64,000 bases of DNA from Aurantimonas endophytica (GCF_014196845.1 NZ_JACIEM010000001.1:1302001-1366000), one strand, 5' to 3'; shown: positions 53,927 through 62,640, counted from the first letter of the stretch. Notes: generated by a model not told the origin, from the sequence alone. Translations and numbers: made by a program.

Positions 53927-53956
53927 AAACGCCGGCGGCCCTTCCGCCGGCGTTTT
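53927..53956. terminator. Intrinsic terminator
   Basis: A perfect 12-bp stem AAACGCCGGCGG/CCGCCGGCGTTT with loop CCCTT and a trailing T. It lies after the 69-aa gene and before the convergent prmA stop at 53972, so it can act in both directions. Confidence 0.85.
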
Positions 53957-53971
53957 GCGTTCGAGGGCGGC

Positions 53972-54844
53972 TCAGCGCGTCAGATGCAGCGTCACCCATT
54001 CGCCGCGGACCAGCGTCTGGCGATGGTAGAGTCCCTGGATGCGGAAGCTCGCCAGCACCCGGTCGCGCTGGCTGGCGAGGATACCCGAGAGGATCAGGTC
54101 GCCGCCCCGGGCGAGATGCCGGGCGAATTCCGGCGCGAGGCGCATCAGCGGTCCGGCCAGGATGTTCGCGACGATGAGATCGTAGGGCGCCCGGTCGGCG
54201 ATGGCGCGTGCCCTGAAGCCGGTGGCGACGGCCGTCTCGACAAAGGGCGCGACCCCGTTGCCGGCAATGTTCGCCGCGGCGACCCGCACGGCGACGGGAT
54301 CGATGTCGGTCGCCAGCACCTTCACCCGCGCCAGCTTGGCGATGCCGATGGCCAGCACGGCGCTGCCGGTGCCGAGGTCGAGCGCGTTGCGCGGGCGCCG
54401 ACGCCCGACGATCCGCCCTATGGCCGAGAGGCAGCCGGCGGTGGTGCCGTGATGGCCGGTGCCAAAGGCCTGGCCGGCCTCGATCTCGATCGAGAGGTCG
54501 TTGGCCGCCACCTTGTCGCGGTCATGCGCGCCGTGGACGATGAAGCGTCCGGCGCGCACCGGCTTCAGCGCGGCAAGGACGTCGGCCATCCAGTCCCGGT
54601 CCGGCAGATCCTCGCGGCTGATCCCGTCGGTCGTGTCCCGGCCAAGCGCCGCCGCGACCTCCGACGTCCTGTCCTCGCCCTCGGCGACCTCGAGATAGGC
54701 CGAGACCTCGAAGCGCTCCGCGGCCTCGTCGACCTCGGAGATCGCCACCGGCGCGCCTTCGTCCTCGAAGGCTGCGTCGAGCGCCGCGTAGAGCCGTTCG
54801 GCCTCGGCTTTGCCGGCCGCAATATGGTAGCGAACCTGCGCCAT
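53972..54844 (-). CDS. prmA: Ribosomal protein L11 methyltransferase
   Basis: PrmA trimethylates lysines and the N-terminus of ribosomal protein L11. The 290-aa protein has an N-terminal L11-recognition domain and a class I methyltransferase core: GQAFGTGHHGTTAGCLSAI, LDLGTGSAVLAIGIAKL for SAM binding, ATDIDPVAVRVAAANI and DLIVANILAGPLMRLAPEF. The start at 54844 overlaps the stop of the antiporter gene (ATGA), which makes an unusual antiporter-prmA operon. The product is cytoplasmic and dispensable in E. coli. Confidence 0.95.
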   Translation of the reverse strand: MAQVRYHIAAGKAEAERLYAALDAAFEDEGAPVAISEVDEAAERFEVSAYLEVAEGEDRTSEVAAALGRDTTDGISREDLPDRDWMADVLAALKPVRAGRFIVHGAHDRDKVAANDLSIEIEAGQAFGTGHHGTTAGCLSAIGRIVGRRRPRNALDLGTGSAVLAIGIAKLARVKVLATDIDPVAVRVAAANIAGNGVAPFVETAVATGFRARAIADRAPYDLIVANILAGPLMRLAPEFARHLARGGDLILSGILASQRDRVLASFRIQGLYHRQTLVRGEWVTLHLTR

Positions 54845-56736
54845 CAGGTGGCGACCTCCCCGGGTTTCACCGCCTCGGCGGTCTGACGGGCCTTCTCGGC
54901 GCGCGTCTCGCGTTCCGTCGTCGTCGCCTTGACGATCTTTTCCTGCTCGCGCTCGGCGCGCCGCGGGCCGAAGGAGATGATCGTGTCGCCTTCGGACGGC
55001 GTGCCCGATCCCTCGCCCGCGGCAAAGACCAGCGCCCCCGACGGCCGTATCCACAGCATCGCATGGGTGCCTTCTGCCCGCGTCTCGGTGAAGCGCTGAT
55101 ACTCGAATTCGTCGGTCAGCCTCGTCGCCTGGAAGTTCCAGCCATCGACCATGAGGTCCCGCAATTCGACGAAGCCCTTGGCCGGCTGGAACAACGGCTG
55201 GCCGCCGATGGTGAAATTCATCGCCCGGCGATCGGAATCGGCGATCTTGCCGATCTGGAACACGTCCGACCGGCCCATCTCCGGGCCGAAATCGGTACAG
55301 ACCAGCGCGTTGTAGGCCTCGTTGTCGGTCGCCGCGATCAGATAGTCGAAGCGCGAAAGGTTGAGGTTGTGGTGGGCCGCCTCCGAAAGCACCTCGCCAT
55401 ACCAGACATCGAGCTCGGCGAGCCGCGCCTGCGAGATTCGCGACCAGTTGGCGTCGGCGATCAGCACCGGCACGTCCTGCGCCTTGAGGCGGCGGGCCAG
55501 CGCGATGGTGAAGCGCGACGCCCCCACGATGAGAACGCCCGGCCGGTCCGCCGAGCGCAGGTCGAGCAGGCGCGACAGCGGCCCGAGCGTGAAGCCGTGC
55601 AGCAGGATCGTGACCGCGACGATGGCGAAGACATAGGCGATCATCCGGTCGCCATCGACGACGCCGAGATCGGCCAACGTCGAGCCGAACAGCCCGGCGA
55701 CCGCCGTCGCCACGATGCCGCGCGGCGCGATCCATCCGACCAGCGCCCGCTCGCGCCAGGTGAGGCCCGCCCCGATCGTCGCGACGAACACCGCCAGCGG
55801 CCGGATCACGAACAGCACCACGAAGAGGAAGGCGAGCACCCGCCATTCGAGGCCGGCGATCACCACCGGCTGCAGCGACGCCGTCAGGATGATGAACAGG
55901 CCGGAGACGAGGAGGATGGTGATCGTCTCCTTGAACCGGCGCAGATCGGCAAGGCTGGCGATGCGCGAATTGGCCATGGTGATGCCCATCACCGTCACCG
56001 TCAGCAGGCCGCCCTCCTCGAGCACGAGGTTGGTCAGCGAGTTCATGCCGACCACGGCGGCGAGCAGGATCGGCGCCTTGAGATATTCCGGCGCCGCGCC
56101 GCGCGCGAAGGCCCAGGCCAGGAAGCGGCCGGCCGCTATGCCCCCTGGGACGGCGATCGCCAGCGCAAAAAGGACGGTGAAGGCGAGGTTCTCAGCCTGA
56201 TGGCCGGTATGGAGCACGAGATAGATTTCGAAGGCGAGAACCGCGAACAGCGCGCCGATCGGGTCGTTGACGATGGCCTCCCAGCGCAGGATCGAGGCGG
56301 GGCGGTTCTTCAGCTTGGCGTGTCGAAGCAGCGGCATGATCACCGTCGGCCCGGTGATGACCAGCAGGCCACCGAGGATGATCGCCGTCGGCCAGGTGAG
56401 ATTGCCGATGTAGTGCGCCGCCAGCGCGGTCATCAGCCAGACCAGCGGTCCCGCCACCGTCACGATGCGGCGCACGGCCCGCGAGGTCTCGCGGATCTCG
56501 CGGAAGTTCAGCGTCAGCCCGCCCTCGAACAGGATGATCGCCACCGCCGTCGAGACCAGCGGCGTGTAGAGGTCGCCGAAATCGGCGCGCGGGTTCATGA
56601 AACCGGTGAGCGGCCCGAACACCAGACCGACCGCCAGCAGCAGAACGATCGCCGGGATCTGCAGACGCCAGGCGATCCATTGCGCCGCGATGCCGGCAAC
56701 GCCGATGATCGCGAGCTGAAGGGCGAGATCGTGCAT
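54844..56736 (-). CDS. CPA1-type cation:proton antiporter with C-terminal TrkA-N domain
   Basis: A 630-aa antiporter. Residues 1-400 form about 12 helices with LTWPTAIILGGLLVITGPTV and RWEAIVNDPIGALFAVLAF, the antiporter acidic motifs. Residues 410-530 form a nucleotide-binding TrkA-N domain with GVLIVGASRFTIALARRL in place of the usual GxGxxG, then DADGxx-like LIAATDNEAYNALVCTDFG. A charged helical tail ends the protein (ERETRAEKARQTAEAV). It is the fourth cation:H+ antiporter of the window. ATG 56736 follows CCGGAAG; prmA is coupled downstream. Confidence 0.92.
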   Translation of the reverse strand: MHDLALQLAIIGVAGIAAQWIAWRLQIPAIVLLLAVGLVFGPLTGFMNPRADFGDLYTPLVSTAVAIILFEGGLTLNFREIRETSRAVRRIVTVAGPLVWLMTALAAHYIGNLTWPTAIILGGLLVITGPTVIMPLLRHAKLKNRPASILRWEAIVNDPIGALFAVLAFEIYLVLHTGHQAENLAFTVLFALAIAVPGGIAAGRFLAWAFARGAAPEYLKAPILLAAVVGMNSLTNLVLEEGGLLTVTVMGITMANSRIASLADLRRFKETITILLVSGLFIILTASLQPVVIAGLEWRVLAFLFVVLFVIRPLAVFVATIGAGLTWRERALVGWIAPRGIVATAVAGLFGSTLADLGVVDGDRMIAYVFAIVAVTILLHGFTLGPLSRLLDLRSADRPGVLIVGASRFTIALARRLKAQDVPVLIADANWSRISQARLAELDVWYGEVLSEAAHHNLNLSRFDYLIAATDNEAYNALVCTDFGPEMGRSDVFQIGKIADSDRRAMNFTIGGQPLFQPAKGFVELRDLMVDGWNFQATRLTDEFEYQRFTETRAEGTHAMLWIRPSGALVFAAGEGSGTPSEGDTIISFGPRRAEREQEKIVKATTTERETRAEKARQTAEAVKPGEVAT

Positions 56737-56873
56737 GATAAAGCTTCCGGAGCAGCCGCAAGGCGCCGGTGCCGGCAAGGCACCCCGCTTTCCACGCTGA
56801 TGTATTCAGATGACGCGCCGAAACTAGCTCAGCCGGGCAGCGTGGGAAGGGCGAACGGGCACCCCTCTGCGGC

Positions 56874-57494
56874 TCAGACGCCGGTGAGCCGTTCGAGCTT
56901 GGCCTTCGCCGTCTCCGCATTTTCGCCGTAGGCGAGCGTGCCTGCCAGTGCGCCGTCGGCGTCGAGCAGGAAGGTCGTCGCGGTGTGGTCCATGGTGTAG
57001 TCCTCGCCCTCGCCCACCTTGCGCGAATAGACGCCCCAGCCCTTCAGCATCGCCGCGACGTTCTCGGGCGAACCGGTCAGCGCGGTTACGTCGGCCGAAA
57101 AGCCCGAAACGTAGTCCTTCATGATCGCCGGCGTGTCGCGCTCGGGATCGACGGTGACGAAGACGACCTGAAGCGGCCCGCCGCTTGCCGCGAGCTCCTT
57201 CTGGTAGCTAGCCAGTTCGTAAAGCGTCGTTGGGCAGACGTCCGGACAGTGGACAAAGCCGAAGAAGACCGCGGCCGGCGTGCCGCGAAGATCGGCCTCG
57301 GTGAATTGCGCACCGTTCTGGTCGATGAGTTGGAACGAAGAACCATAAGGACCCTCGCTAATTGGCCCTGCCCCCGGCCCCGCTGATCCAATGTAAAACA
57401 CCGCTGCTAATACGCCGGCGATCAGCGCCGCCATGGCCCAGAGGCCGGTGCGGATCATGGTGGTGGTGCTCATGGCCTCGTCGGATCCCGCCAT
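56874..57494 (-). CDS. SCO1/SenC-family copper chaperone
   Basis: A 206-aa membrane-anchored thioredoxin-like protein involved in copper delivery to the CuA centre of cytochrome c oxidase. One helix (LWAMAALIAGVLAAVFYIG, about 15-35) anchors it; the periplasmic domain has the copper ligands Cys-Pro-Asp-Val-Cys (HCPDVCPTTLYEL) and a His in MDHTATTFLLDADG. Start GAG spacing is weak: ATG 57494 has AGGAG 11 nt upstream; ATG 57473 is also in frame. No cytochrome oxidase genes are nearby. Confidence 0.93.
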   Translation of the reverse strand: MAGSDEAMSTTTMIRTGLWAMAALIAGVLAAVFYIGSAGPGAGPISEGPYGSSFQLIDQNGAQFTEADLRGTPAAVFFGFVHCPDVCPTTLYELASYQKELAASGGPLQVVFVTVDPERDTPAIMKDYVSGFSADVTALTGSPENVAAMLKGWGVYSRKVGEGEDYTMDHTATTFLLDADGALAGTLAYGENAETAKAKLERLTGV

Positions 57495-57604
57495 TCCGGG
57501 GTCCGCTCCTTGTCTGTCGGTGATTTTCGACCGGCGATAGCACGACAGGCGCCAGGCGCGCGATATTCGATCGCCTAATGCCGCTCACGAATGCGCGCGC
57601 TGCC

Positions 57605-57763
57605 TCAGAAGCAGGTCATCCATCCCGATTGCAGCATCCCGACGAAGATCTGCTCGCCGTGGCGTGCCCAGCCGAGGGTGGCGACGGCCGCAGCGACCGC
57701 AATCCCGGCGGCGAGGCTGCCGAGCGCGAGTTTCGTCGTCCATGGAAAGGCGGGCGGGTTCAT
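57605..57763 (-). CDS. Unlisted 52-aa membrane protein
   Basis: A short ORF not long enough to stand out: MNPPAFPWTTKLALGSLAAG then a hydrophobic stretch (IAVAAAVATLGW), a polar turn ARHGEQIF and VGMLQSGWMTCF at the end. It has one transmembrane helix with the C-terminus ending in Cys-Phe. A TATATT box (57770-57775, minus strand) ends 6 nt before the ATG, with no Shine-Dalgarno, so the mRNA would be leaderless. It lies between the SCO gene and the MFS gene, all on the same strand. Coding status is inferred from composition, position and promoter geometry. Confidence 0.6.
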   Translation of the reverse strand: MNPPAFPWTTKLALGSLAAGIAVAAAVATLGWARHGEQIFVGMLQSGWMTCF

Positions 57764-57812
57764 CGGGCGAATATAACCCGCGCGAGCCGCCCTTGCCAGT
57801 CGGCCGTGCGGA

Positions 57813-59036
57813 TCACTCCGGCCGGTCGACCACCAGGAAATACACCAGCGCCGCCGCCGGCATGGCGATGCCGATGAGGCACACGCCCTGCCAGCCGAAA
57901 TTTTCCAGCACGGGGCTCGTCAGCGCCGAGCCGAGGGCACCGCCGAGGAAGAAGGTCGTCATGTAGACGGCGTTCAGCCGGCTCCGGATCGTGTCGTCGA
58001 GCTGGTAGATCTCTCGCTGTCCGAGGACGAGATTCGCCTGGGCGCCGAGGTCGATCAGGATGCCTGCCGCGACCAGCGCAGCCAGCGAGCTTTCGCCGAA
58101 CAGCGCCAGCACGAACGCCAGCACGGCCGTCCCGATCGCGACGGCTGTGCCGACACGCGTGTACCCACGATCAGCAAGCCGTCCGGCAACCGGCGCCGCG
58201 AGTACGCCGAGCACCCCGGCCAGCGTGAACAGCGCGACGCCGCCGGGGCTGAAGCCGTAGGGCTCGCGCAGGAGCAGGATCGGTGTCGCCGTCCAGAACA
58301 GCGAGAAGGCCGCGAACATCGCCGCTTGGTAAAGCGCCCGCCGCCGCAGGACCGGCTGGTCGAGGAACAGTCGGCCGAGAGAGGCAATGAGGGCCCCGTA
58401 GCCGCGCGTCCCTTCCGGGCGACGCTGCGGCAGAAGGAAGAGCGAGGCGAGGCCAAGCGCCGCGATCACTCCGGCCGACAGGCCGAAGACGCCGCGCCAG
58501 CCGACGAATTCGGCGAGGAAGCTCGACAGCGGCCGGGCTAGCAGGATGCCGAGCAGGAGCCCGCTCATGACATTGCCGACCACCGCGCCGCGCTCCTCGA
58601 CCGGCGCGAGATTGGCGGCCAGTGGCACGATCATCTGCGCCGCGGTCGAGGTGATGCCGACGGCGAGCATGGCGGTGAACAACAGCGCCAGGCCCGGCGC
58701 GATGGCAAGGCCGGCCAGCGCGACGACATTGGCGGCCATGGTGGCGAGGATCAGCTTGCGGTTCTCGACGACATCGCCGAGCGGCACGAGCAGCACCAGC
58801 CCGACCGCGTAGCCGATCTGCGCCAGCGTCACCAGCGAGCTCTCGGTGCTGCGGGACAGGCCGGTATCGGCGCCGATCAGCGCGACCAGCGGCTGGGCGT
58901 AATAGAGATTGGCGGCCAAAGCGCCGGAGGAGGCCGCGAACAGCACGGTGAGCACCGTGCCGAGGCCGCGCGGGCCGGCGGCATCATCGGCCGTCATGGT
59001 CGCAACGGCGGCATCGGGTCGGCGGGTCTGGCGCAT
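57813..59036 (-). CDS. MFS transporter
   Basis: A 407-aa major facilitator superfamily protein with 12 predicted helices. Motifs: the loop 2-3 signature VPLGDVVENRKLILA (MFS motif A variant) and ANLYYAQPLVALIGADTGL in the first helix. The family with LYYAQPLL is often annotated as YnfM/NepI-like or arabinose/drug efflux; the substrate cannot be inferred. ATG 59036 is chosen because it gives a complete first helix; Shine-Dalgarno is weak. It is divergent from moxR (160 bp). Confidence 0.88.
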   Translation of the reverse strand: MRQTRRPDAAVATMTADDAAGPRGLGTVLTVLFAASSGALAANLYYAQPLVALIGADTGLSRSTESSLVTLAQIGYAVGLVLLVPLGDVVENRKLILATMAANVVALAGLAIAPGLALLFTAMLAVGITSTAAQMIVPLAANLAPVEERGAVVGNVMSGLLLGILLARPLSSFLAEFVGWRGVFGLSAGVIAALGLASLFLLPQRRPEGTRGYGALIASLGRLFLDQPVLRRRALYQAAMFAAFSLFWTATPILLLREPYGFSPGGVALFTLAGVLGVLAAPVAGRLADRGYTRVGTAVAIGTAVLAFVLALFGESSLAALVAAGILIDLGAQANLVLGQREIYQLDDTIRSRLNAVYMTTFFLGGALGSALTSPVLENFGWQGVCLIGIAMPAAALVYFLVVDRPE

Positions 59037-59196
59037 CGTCTTGTCCCAAAGGCGGGGATGGACCCCATGGCGTTGCCGAGATAGCGCCTGCCGCACCGCA
59101 AACCAAGTGCTGCAGCGCACACGGCCCGTCCACCGATCGGCTTGCATCGCCCGTCGCCGCACCTATGGTTGCGCCGATAGGGAAGGAACGACACGC

Positions 59197-60036
59197 ATGC
59201 GCTTTACCGGAACCGAGAGCTACGTCGCGGGCAAGGATCTGATGGTGGCGGTCAATGCCGCGATCACGCTGGAGCGGCCGCTGCTGGTCAAGGGCGAGCC
59301 GGGGACCGGCAAGACCGAGCTTGCCTTCCAGATCGCCTCGGCGCTCGGGCTGCGGCTGATCCAATGGACGGTGAAGTCGACCACCAAGGCGGCGCAGGGC
59401 CTCTACGAATACGACGCCGTCTCGCGGCTCCGCGACAGCCAGCTTGGTGATGCCCGGGTCAATGACATCCGTAACTATATTCGCCCCGGCAAGCTGTGGG
59501 AGGCTTTCGCCTCCGACGAGCGCGTCGTGCTCCTGATCGACGAGATCGACAAGGCCGACATCGAATTCCCCAACGACCTCCTGCAGGAGCTCGACCGGAT
59601 GGAGTTCGACGTCTACGAGACCGACGAGACGATAAGCGCGAAGCACCGGCCGATCGTCGTCATAACCTCCAACAACGAGAAGGAGCTGCCGGACGCGTTC
59701 CTGCGCCGCTGCTTCTTCCACTACATCCAGTTCCCCGACCCGGAGACGCTGGCGCGCATCGTCGACGTCCACCATCCCGGCATCAAGCAGGAGCTGGTGC
59801 GCGCCGCCCTCACCCAGTTCTACGAAATCCGCGAACAGCCGGGCGTGAAGAAGAAGCCCTCGACCTCCGAGGCGCTGGACTGGATCCGCCTGCTCGTCGC
59901 CGAGGACATCGAGGCCAAGGATTTGCGCGAGAGCCCGACCAAGGCACTGCCGAAGCTCGCCGGCGCGCTGCTGAAGAACGAGCAGGACGTGCATCTCTTC
60001 GAGCGGCTGGCGTTCCTGGCGCGAGGCCGGGGATGA
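59197..60036 (+). CDS. MoxR-family AAA+ ATPase
   Basis: A 279-aa AAA+ ATPase. Walker A is VKGEPGTGKTELAFQIA near residue 33, Walker B LLIDEIDKADIEF, sensor 1 VVITSNNEKELPDAFLRRC. MoxR ATPases pair with von Willebrand A proteins to mature or activate target proteins, for example metalloenzymes. ATG 59197 has GGAAGGA upstream. The GNAT gene overlaps its stop (ATGA). The expected VWA partner (CoxE-like) starts at 63784, 3.7 kb downstream, with five genes in between, which is unusual. Confidence 0.92.
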   Translation: MRFTGTESYVAGKDLMVAVNAAITLERPLLVKGEPGTGKTELAFQIASALGLRLIQWTVKSTTKAAQGLYEYDAVSRLRDSQLGDARVNDIRNYIRPGKLWEAFASDERVVLLIDEIDKADIEFPNDLLQELDRMEFDVYETDETISAKHRPIVVITSNNEKELPDAFLRRCFFHYIQFPDPETLARIVDVHHPGIKQELVRAALTQFYEIREQPGVKKKPSTSEALDWIRLLVAEDIEAKDLRESPTKALPKLAGALLKNEQDVHLFERLAFLARGRG

Positions 60037-60482
60037 GCGCCGTGATGATCCGCCCCCTCGCCGCCACCGACGAAGCCGAATGGCGCCGGCTCTGGACGGC
60101 CTATCTCGAGTTCTACGAGGCGAGCGTCCCCGAAGCGGTCTACGCCACCAGCTTCGCGCGGATGCTGTCTGGCAAAGCCGACGAGTTTCGCGGGCTTATC
60201 GCCGAAGTCGATGGCAGGCCGGTGGGGCTTGCCCACTATCTCTTCCATCGCCACGGCTGGCGCGTCGAGAACGTCTGCTATCTGCAGGACCTCTACGCCG
60301 ATCCCGACGTGCGCGGCACCGGCGTCGGCCGGGCGCTGATCGAGGCTGTCTATGCCGCCGCCGATGAAGAGGGCTGCCCCAGCGTCTACTGGATGACGCA
60401 GGATTTCAACCGGACGGCGCGCCAGCTCTACGACCGGATCGGCGAACAGACGCCCTTCATCAAGTACCAGCGAAAGCGCTGA
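60033..60482 (+). CDS. GNAT-family N-acetyltransferase
   Basis: A 149-aa acetyltransferase with acetyl-CoA binding motif A DLYADPDVRGTGVGRALIEAV (as RGTGVGRALI) and motif B GCPSVYWMTQDFNRTARQLYDRIG. It starts with MSAVMIRPLAATDEAEWRRLW, the typical beta1-alpha1 lead. ATGA overlap with moxR makes a two-gene operon. Substrate unknown: small amines, amino acids or a protein N-terminus are all possible. Confidence 0.9.
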   Translation: MSAVMIRPLAATDEAEWRRLWTAYLEFYEASVPEAVYATSFARMLSGKADEFRGLIAEVDGRPVGLAHYLFHRHGWRVENVCYLQDLYADPDVRGTGVGRALIEAVYAAADEEGCPSVYWMTQDFNRTARQLYDRIGEQTPFIKYQRKR

Positions 60483-60588
60483 TCCGGCCGCCATCAGTGG
60501 CGGTGATCGCGTCCATCACGAGAATTCGCTGGTCGCGCCGGCCCGGCGCGGCCACAAGCCATGCCTTCGAGAGACTGCGAGATCACCC

Positions 60589-61419
60589 ATGCCGACGCTC
60601 CCCCTCTACCAGGTCGACGCCTTCACCGATCGGCTGTTCGCGGGCAACCCGGCGGCCGTCGTGCCGCTCGATCGATGGCTGCCCGACGCGACGATGCTGG
60701 CGATCGCCGCCGAGAACAATCTCGCCGAGACCGCCTTTCTCGTGCCGGCCGGCGAGGCGCGCTGGGAGCTGCGCTGGTTCACCCCGGCGGTTGAGGTACC
60801 GCTCTGCGGGCACGCGACGCTGGCATCGGCCTATGTCCTTACCGAATGCCTCGGCGAGACCGCCTCGACGCTGACCTTTGTGACGCGCCAGTCCGGCGAA
60901 CTGACGGTGACGCGGGACGAGGACGGCTGGTACGTCATGCGGCTGCCGCGCCGCCACGCGGTCGGCACGGTTGATGCCGCCGGCATCGACGCGCTGGCCA
61001 CGGCGCTCGGCGCACGGCCGACCGAGGCGGTGATCTTCGCCGTGCCGGACGACACGTCCTGGCTGGCGGTGTTTGCCAGCGAGGCCGAGATCACTGCGCT
61101 CGCGCCCGACATCCGCGCCATCGCCGGCCTGCCGCCACGCAACGTCATCGCCACGGCGCCGGGTGAGCCCGGCTCCGGCGTCGACTTCGTCTCGCGCATG
61201 TTCGCGCCGAAGGCCGGCATCGACGAGGACCCGGTCACTGGCTCGGCCCATTGCGCACTGGTGCCCTACTGGGCCGAAAAGCTCGGCAAGACCGCCTTCC
61301 TCGCCCGGCAGGTCTCCCACCGCGGCGGCACGCTGCGCTGCCGGCTGGACGGCGACACGGTCGTCGTCGCCGGCGAGGCCGTCTTGTATCTGACGGGAGA
61401 GATCAACGTGCCGGGGTGA
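60589..61419 (+). CDS. PhzF-family isomerase
   Basis: A 276-aa PhzF/DAP-epimerase-fold protein. The signature DAFTDRLFAGNPAAVVPL at the N-terminus, catalytic Glu in ENNLAETAFL near residue 45, GHATLASAYVL, and the C-terminal EDPVTGSAHCALVPYWAEKLG match the family. PhzF is the isomerase of phenazine synthesis, but no phenazine genes are present here and most family members have unknown substrates. ATG 60589 follows GATCACCC without strong Shine-Dalgarno. It is 106 bp after the GNAT gene. Confidence 0.92.
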   Translation: MPTLPLYQVDAFTDRLFAGNPAAVVPLDRWLPDATMLAIAAENNLAETAFLVPAGEARWELRWFTPAVEVPLCGHATLASAYVLTECLGETASTLTFVTRQSGELTVTRDEDGWYVMRLPRRHAVGTVDAAGIDALATALGARPTEAVIFAVPDDTSWLAVFASEAEITALAPDIRAIAGLPPRNVIATAPGEPGSGVDFVSRMFAPKAGIDEDPVTGSAHCALVPYWAEKLGKTAFLARQVSHRGGTLRCRLDGDTVVVAGEAVLYLTGEINVPG

Positions 61420-61687
61420 TGGTGGGGCGAGTATCCGCGGCAGCGGCCTCCTGCGGGTGACGAAGACGGCACGCTTCGTGTCGCCTTCCGGGGTCCGCCG
61501 CATCTTTCACTGGCGCTGTACGGTGCCGGCAAGGCCGCTCCCTCCCTCCCGGCGTCATCCTCGGCCTTGACCCGAGGACCCATGCCTTCGGCAAAGCCGA
61601 TGTCCTGGCGGATGTCGACACGGCCCGCGTGCTCGCGCTGGCCCGGGAGCGGATCGGCCATCCGTCTGAACGGCGTCAGCGCGAAGA

Positions 61688-61769
61688 CCCCTCTCTTGCG
61701 ATTTCTATCGTTTAGCGCCTTCAGCGCTAAGCCGATGAAATCGCTTTCTCCCCCTCAAGGGGGGAGAGG
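61688..61769. repeat. Mosaic intergenic repeat, module A (inverted)
   Basis: The reverse complement of the module at 47345-47427 with very few differences (CCCCTCTCTTGCGATTTCTA then ATCGTTTAGCGCC). Its near identity over 14 kb of distance suggests recent spread or gene conversion. Confidence 0.85.
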
Positions 61770-61795
61770 AAGCACGGCATTTGCGGTGATCCGCG

Positions 61796-61884
61796 CTCTC
61801 TCCCCGTGAGGGAGAGAAAGCCTTTTCGCGGTCTTGGTCCCGAGGCTTGCCGAGGGCCAAGTCGCAGAAAAGGCAAGAGAGGGG
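61796..61884. repeat. Mosaic intergenic repeat, module B (inverted)
   Basis: The reverse complement of the module at 47470-47559, with more divergence than module A: CTCTCTCCCCGTGAGGGAGA, core CCCGAGGCTTGCCGAGGGCC, end GCAGAAAAGGCAAGAGAGGGG cut here to short pieces. It follows module A' after 26 bp, whereas the first locus has A then B in the other orientation, so the modules were shuffled individually. Confidence 0.75.
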
Positions 61885-61969
61885 TAAGGACGTCACAGAG
61901 GGATGGCAGCATCGCGGGACGGTCGATGGGGCGGCGACGCATGTCTGCCAGGCGAGACGACCTTCCCCC

Positions 61970-62305
61970 CTACTCCGCTGCTTCCACCGTCTCCGAGGCG
62001 GCGATGGCGGCCATCACCGCCTTCGGCTCGCGCTCGAGCGCGTTCAGCAGCACCCGCGCCGGCCCGGTCGGGTAGCGCCGTCCCTGCTCCCAGTTGCGCA
62101 ACGTCGCCACCGGCACGCCGATCTTGCCGGCAAAGGCGTCCTGCGTCAGCTTCAGCTTGCGGCGGAGCTTGGCAATGTCCGGCACGGCGATCGGGATGCG
62201 GTGGACGACGACGTTGGTTTCGTCGCCTTCAAAGAACTGCAGCGCCTGCTCGAGCGACTCGACGAGGTCCTCGGCCTCCTGCTCGGGTGTCTTCAATCGC
62301 TTCAT
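61970..62305 (-). CDS. Helix-turn-helix antitoxin (NadS/HigA-like)
   Basis: A 111-aa protein. The C-terminal half is an XRE-type helix-turn-helix: LRRKLKLTQDAFAGKIGVPVATLRNWEQGRRYPTGPARVLLNALEREP in the order expected of NadS-type antitoxins. The N-terminal part (DLVESLEQALQFFEGDETNVVV) would neutralise the toxin. ATG 62305 has GAGGAAA 4-8 nt upstream; a GTG at 62317 overlapping the toxin stop is also possible. It binds its own promoter in the family model. Toxin-first gene order is HigBA-like. Confidence 0.85.
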   Translation of the reverse strand: MKRLKTPEQEAEDLVESLEQALQFFEGDETNVVVHRIPIAVPDIAKLRRKLKLTQDAFAGKIGVPVATLRNWEQGRRYPTGPARVLLNALEREPKAVMAAIAASETVEAAE

Positions 62306-62313
62306 CCGTTTCC

Positions 62314-62640
62314 TCACAAGCCAAACAGCTTCTTCACGGCGTTGATCCGATCGATCACCACGAACAACCGATCGAGCAATTTTCCTTGCGGCAATGAACT
62401 CGGCCGCAACTCGACCAGCACGAGCTTGGAGAAATCGCCGCTGATCGCATAGATCAGATCGTAATCGCCGATCGACCAGACCCAGAGCCCCGTCTTCTCC
62501 GCATAGGGACGGCCGATCGTCGGGTCGGAGCCCAGTGCATCAATGAGTCTGAGCTTTCGAACGCTATCCAGTCCGTAGAGCGCGCAGTCCAACTGGAAGC
62601 GCCTGGTTTCAGCGACGATGATCTGGAATCCCGGCGCCAC
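62314..62640 (-). CDS. RelE/HigB-like toxin
   Basis: A 108-aa basic protein preceding the helix-turn-helix gene. Its core, QLDCALYGLDSVRKLRLIDALGSDP then GLWVWSIGDYDLIYAISGDFSKLVLVEL, fits the RelE/ParE-superfamily beta-sheet with the Y-D-L-I-Y strand. RelE-like toxins cleave mRNA on the ribosome; catalytic residues are too degenerate to name. Start is GTG 62640. The stop overlaps the possible antitoxin GTG (GTGA). A TATATA box lies about 15 bp upstream. Confidence 0.75.
   Translation of the reverse strand: MAPGFQIIVAETRRFQLDCALYGLDSVRKLRLIDALGSDPTIGRPYAEKTGLWVWSIGDYDLIYAISGDFSKLVLVELRPSSLPQGKLLDRLFVVIDRINAVKKLFGL

Larger units (their letters stand above)
61420..61969 (+). other. Intergenic repeat cluster
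   Basis: 550 bp between phzF and the antitoxin gene. It holds the A and B repeat modules in inverted orientation and no gene; short open frames over the modules are artefacts of the repeats. The phzF terminator would be expected at its left end but no clear T-run hairpin is visible there. Confidence 0.65.

Noticed and set aside
55063-56931. 622-aa open frame antisense to the CPA1/TrkA antiporter
   Set aside because: Same composition bias (Arg/Asp/Gln-rich) and overlap with a clearly real antiporter gene.
57591-57776. 61-aa plus-strand frame over the small membrane ORF
   Set aside because: The minus-strand 52-aa ORF has a hydrophobic helix and promoter geometry; the plus-strand frame is Arg/Pro-rich with no Shine-Dalgarno.
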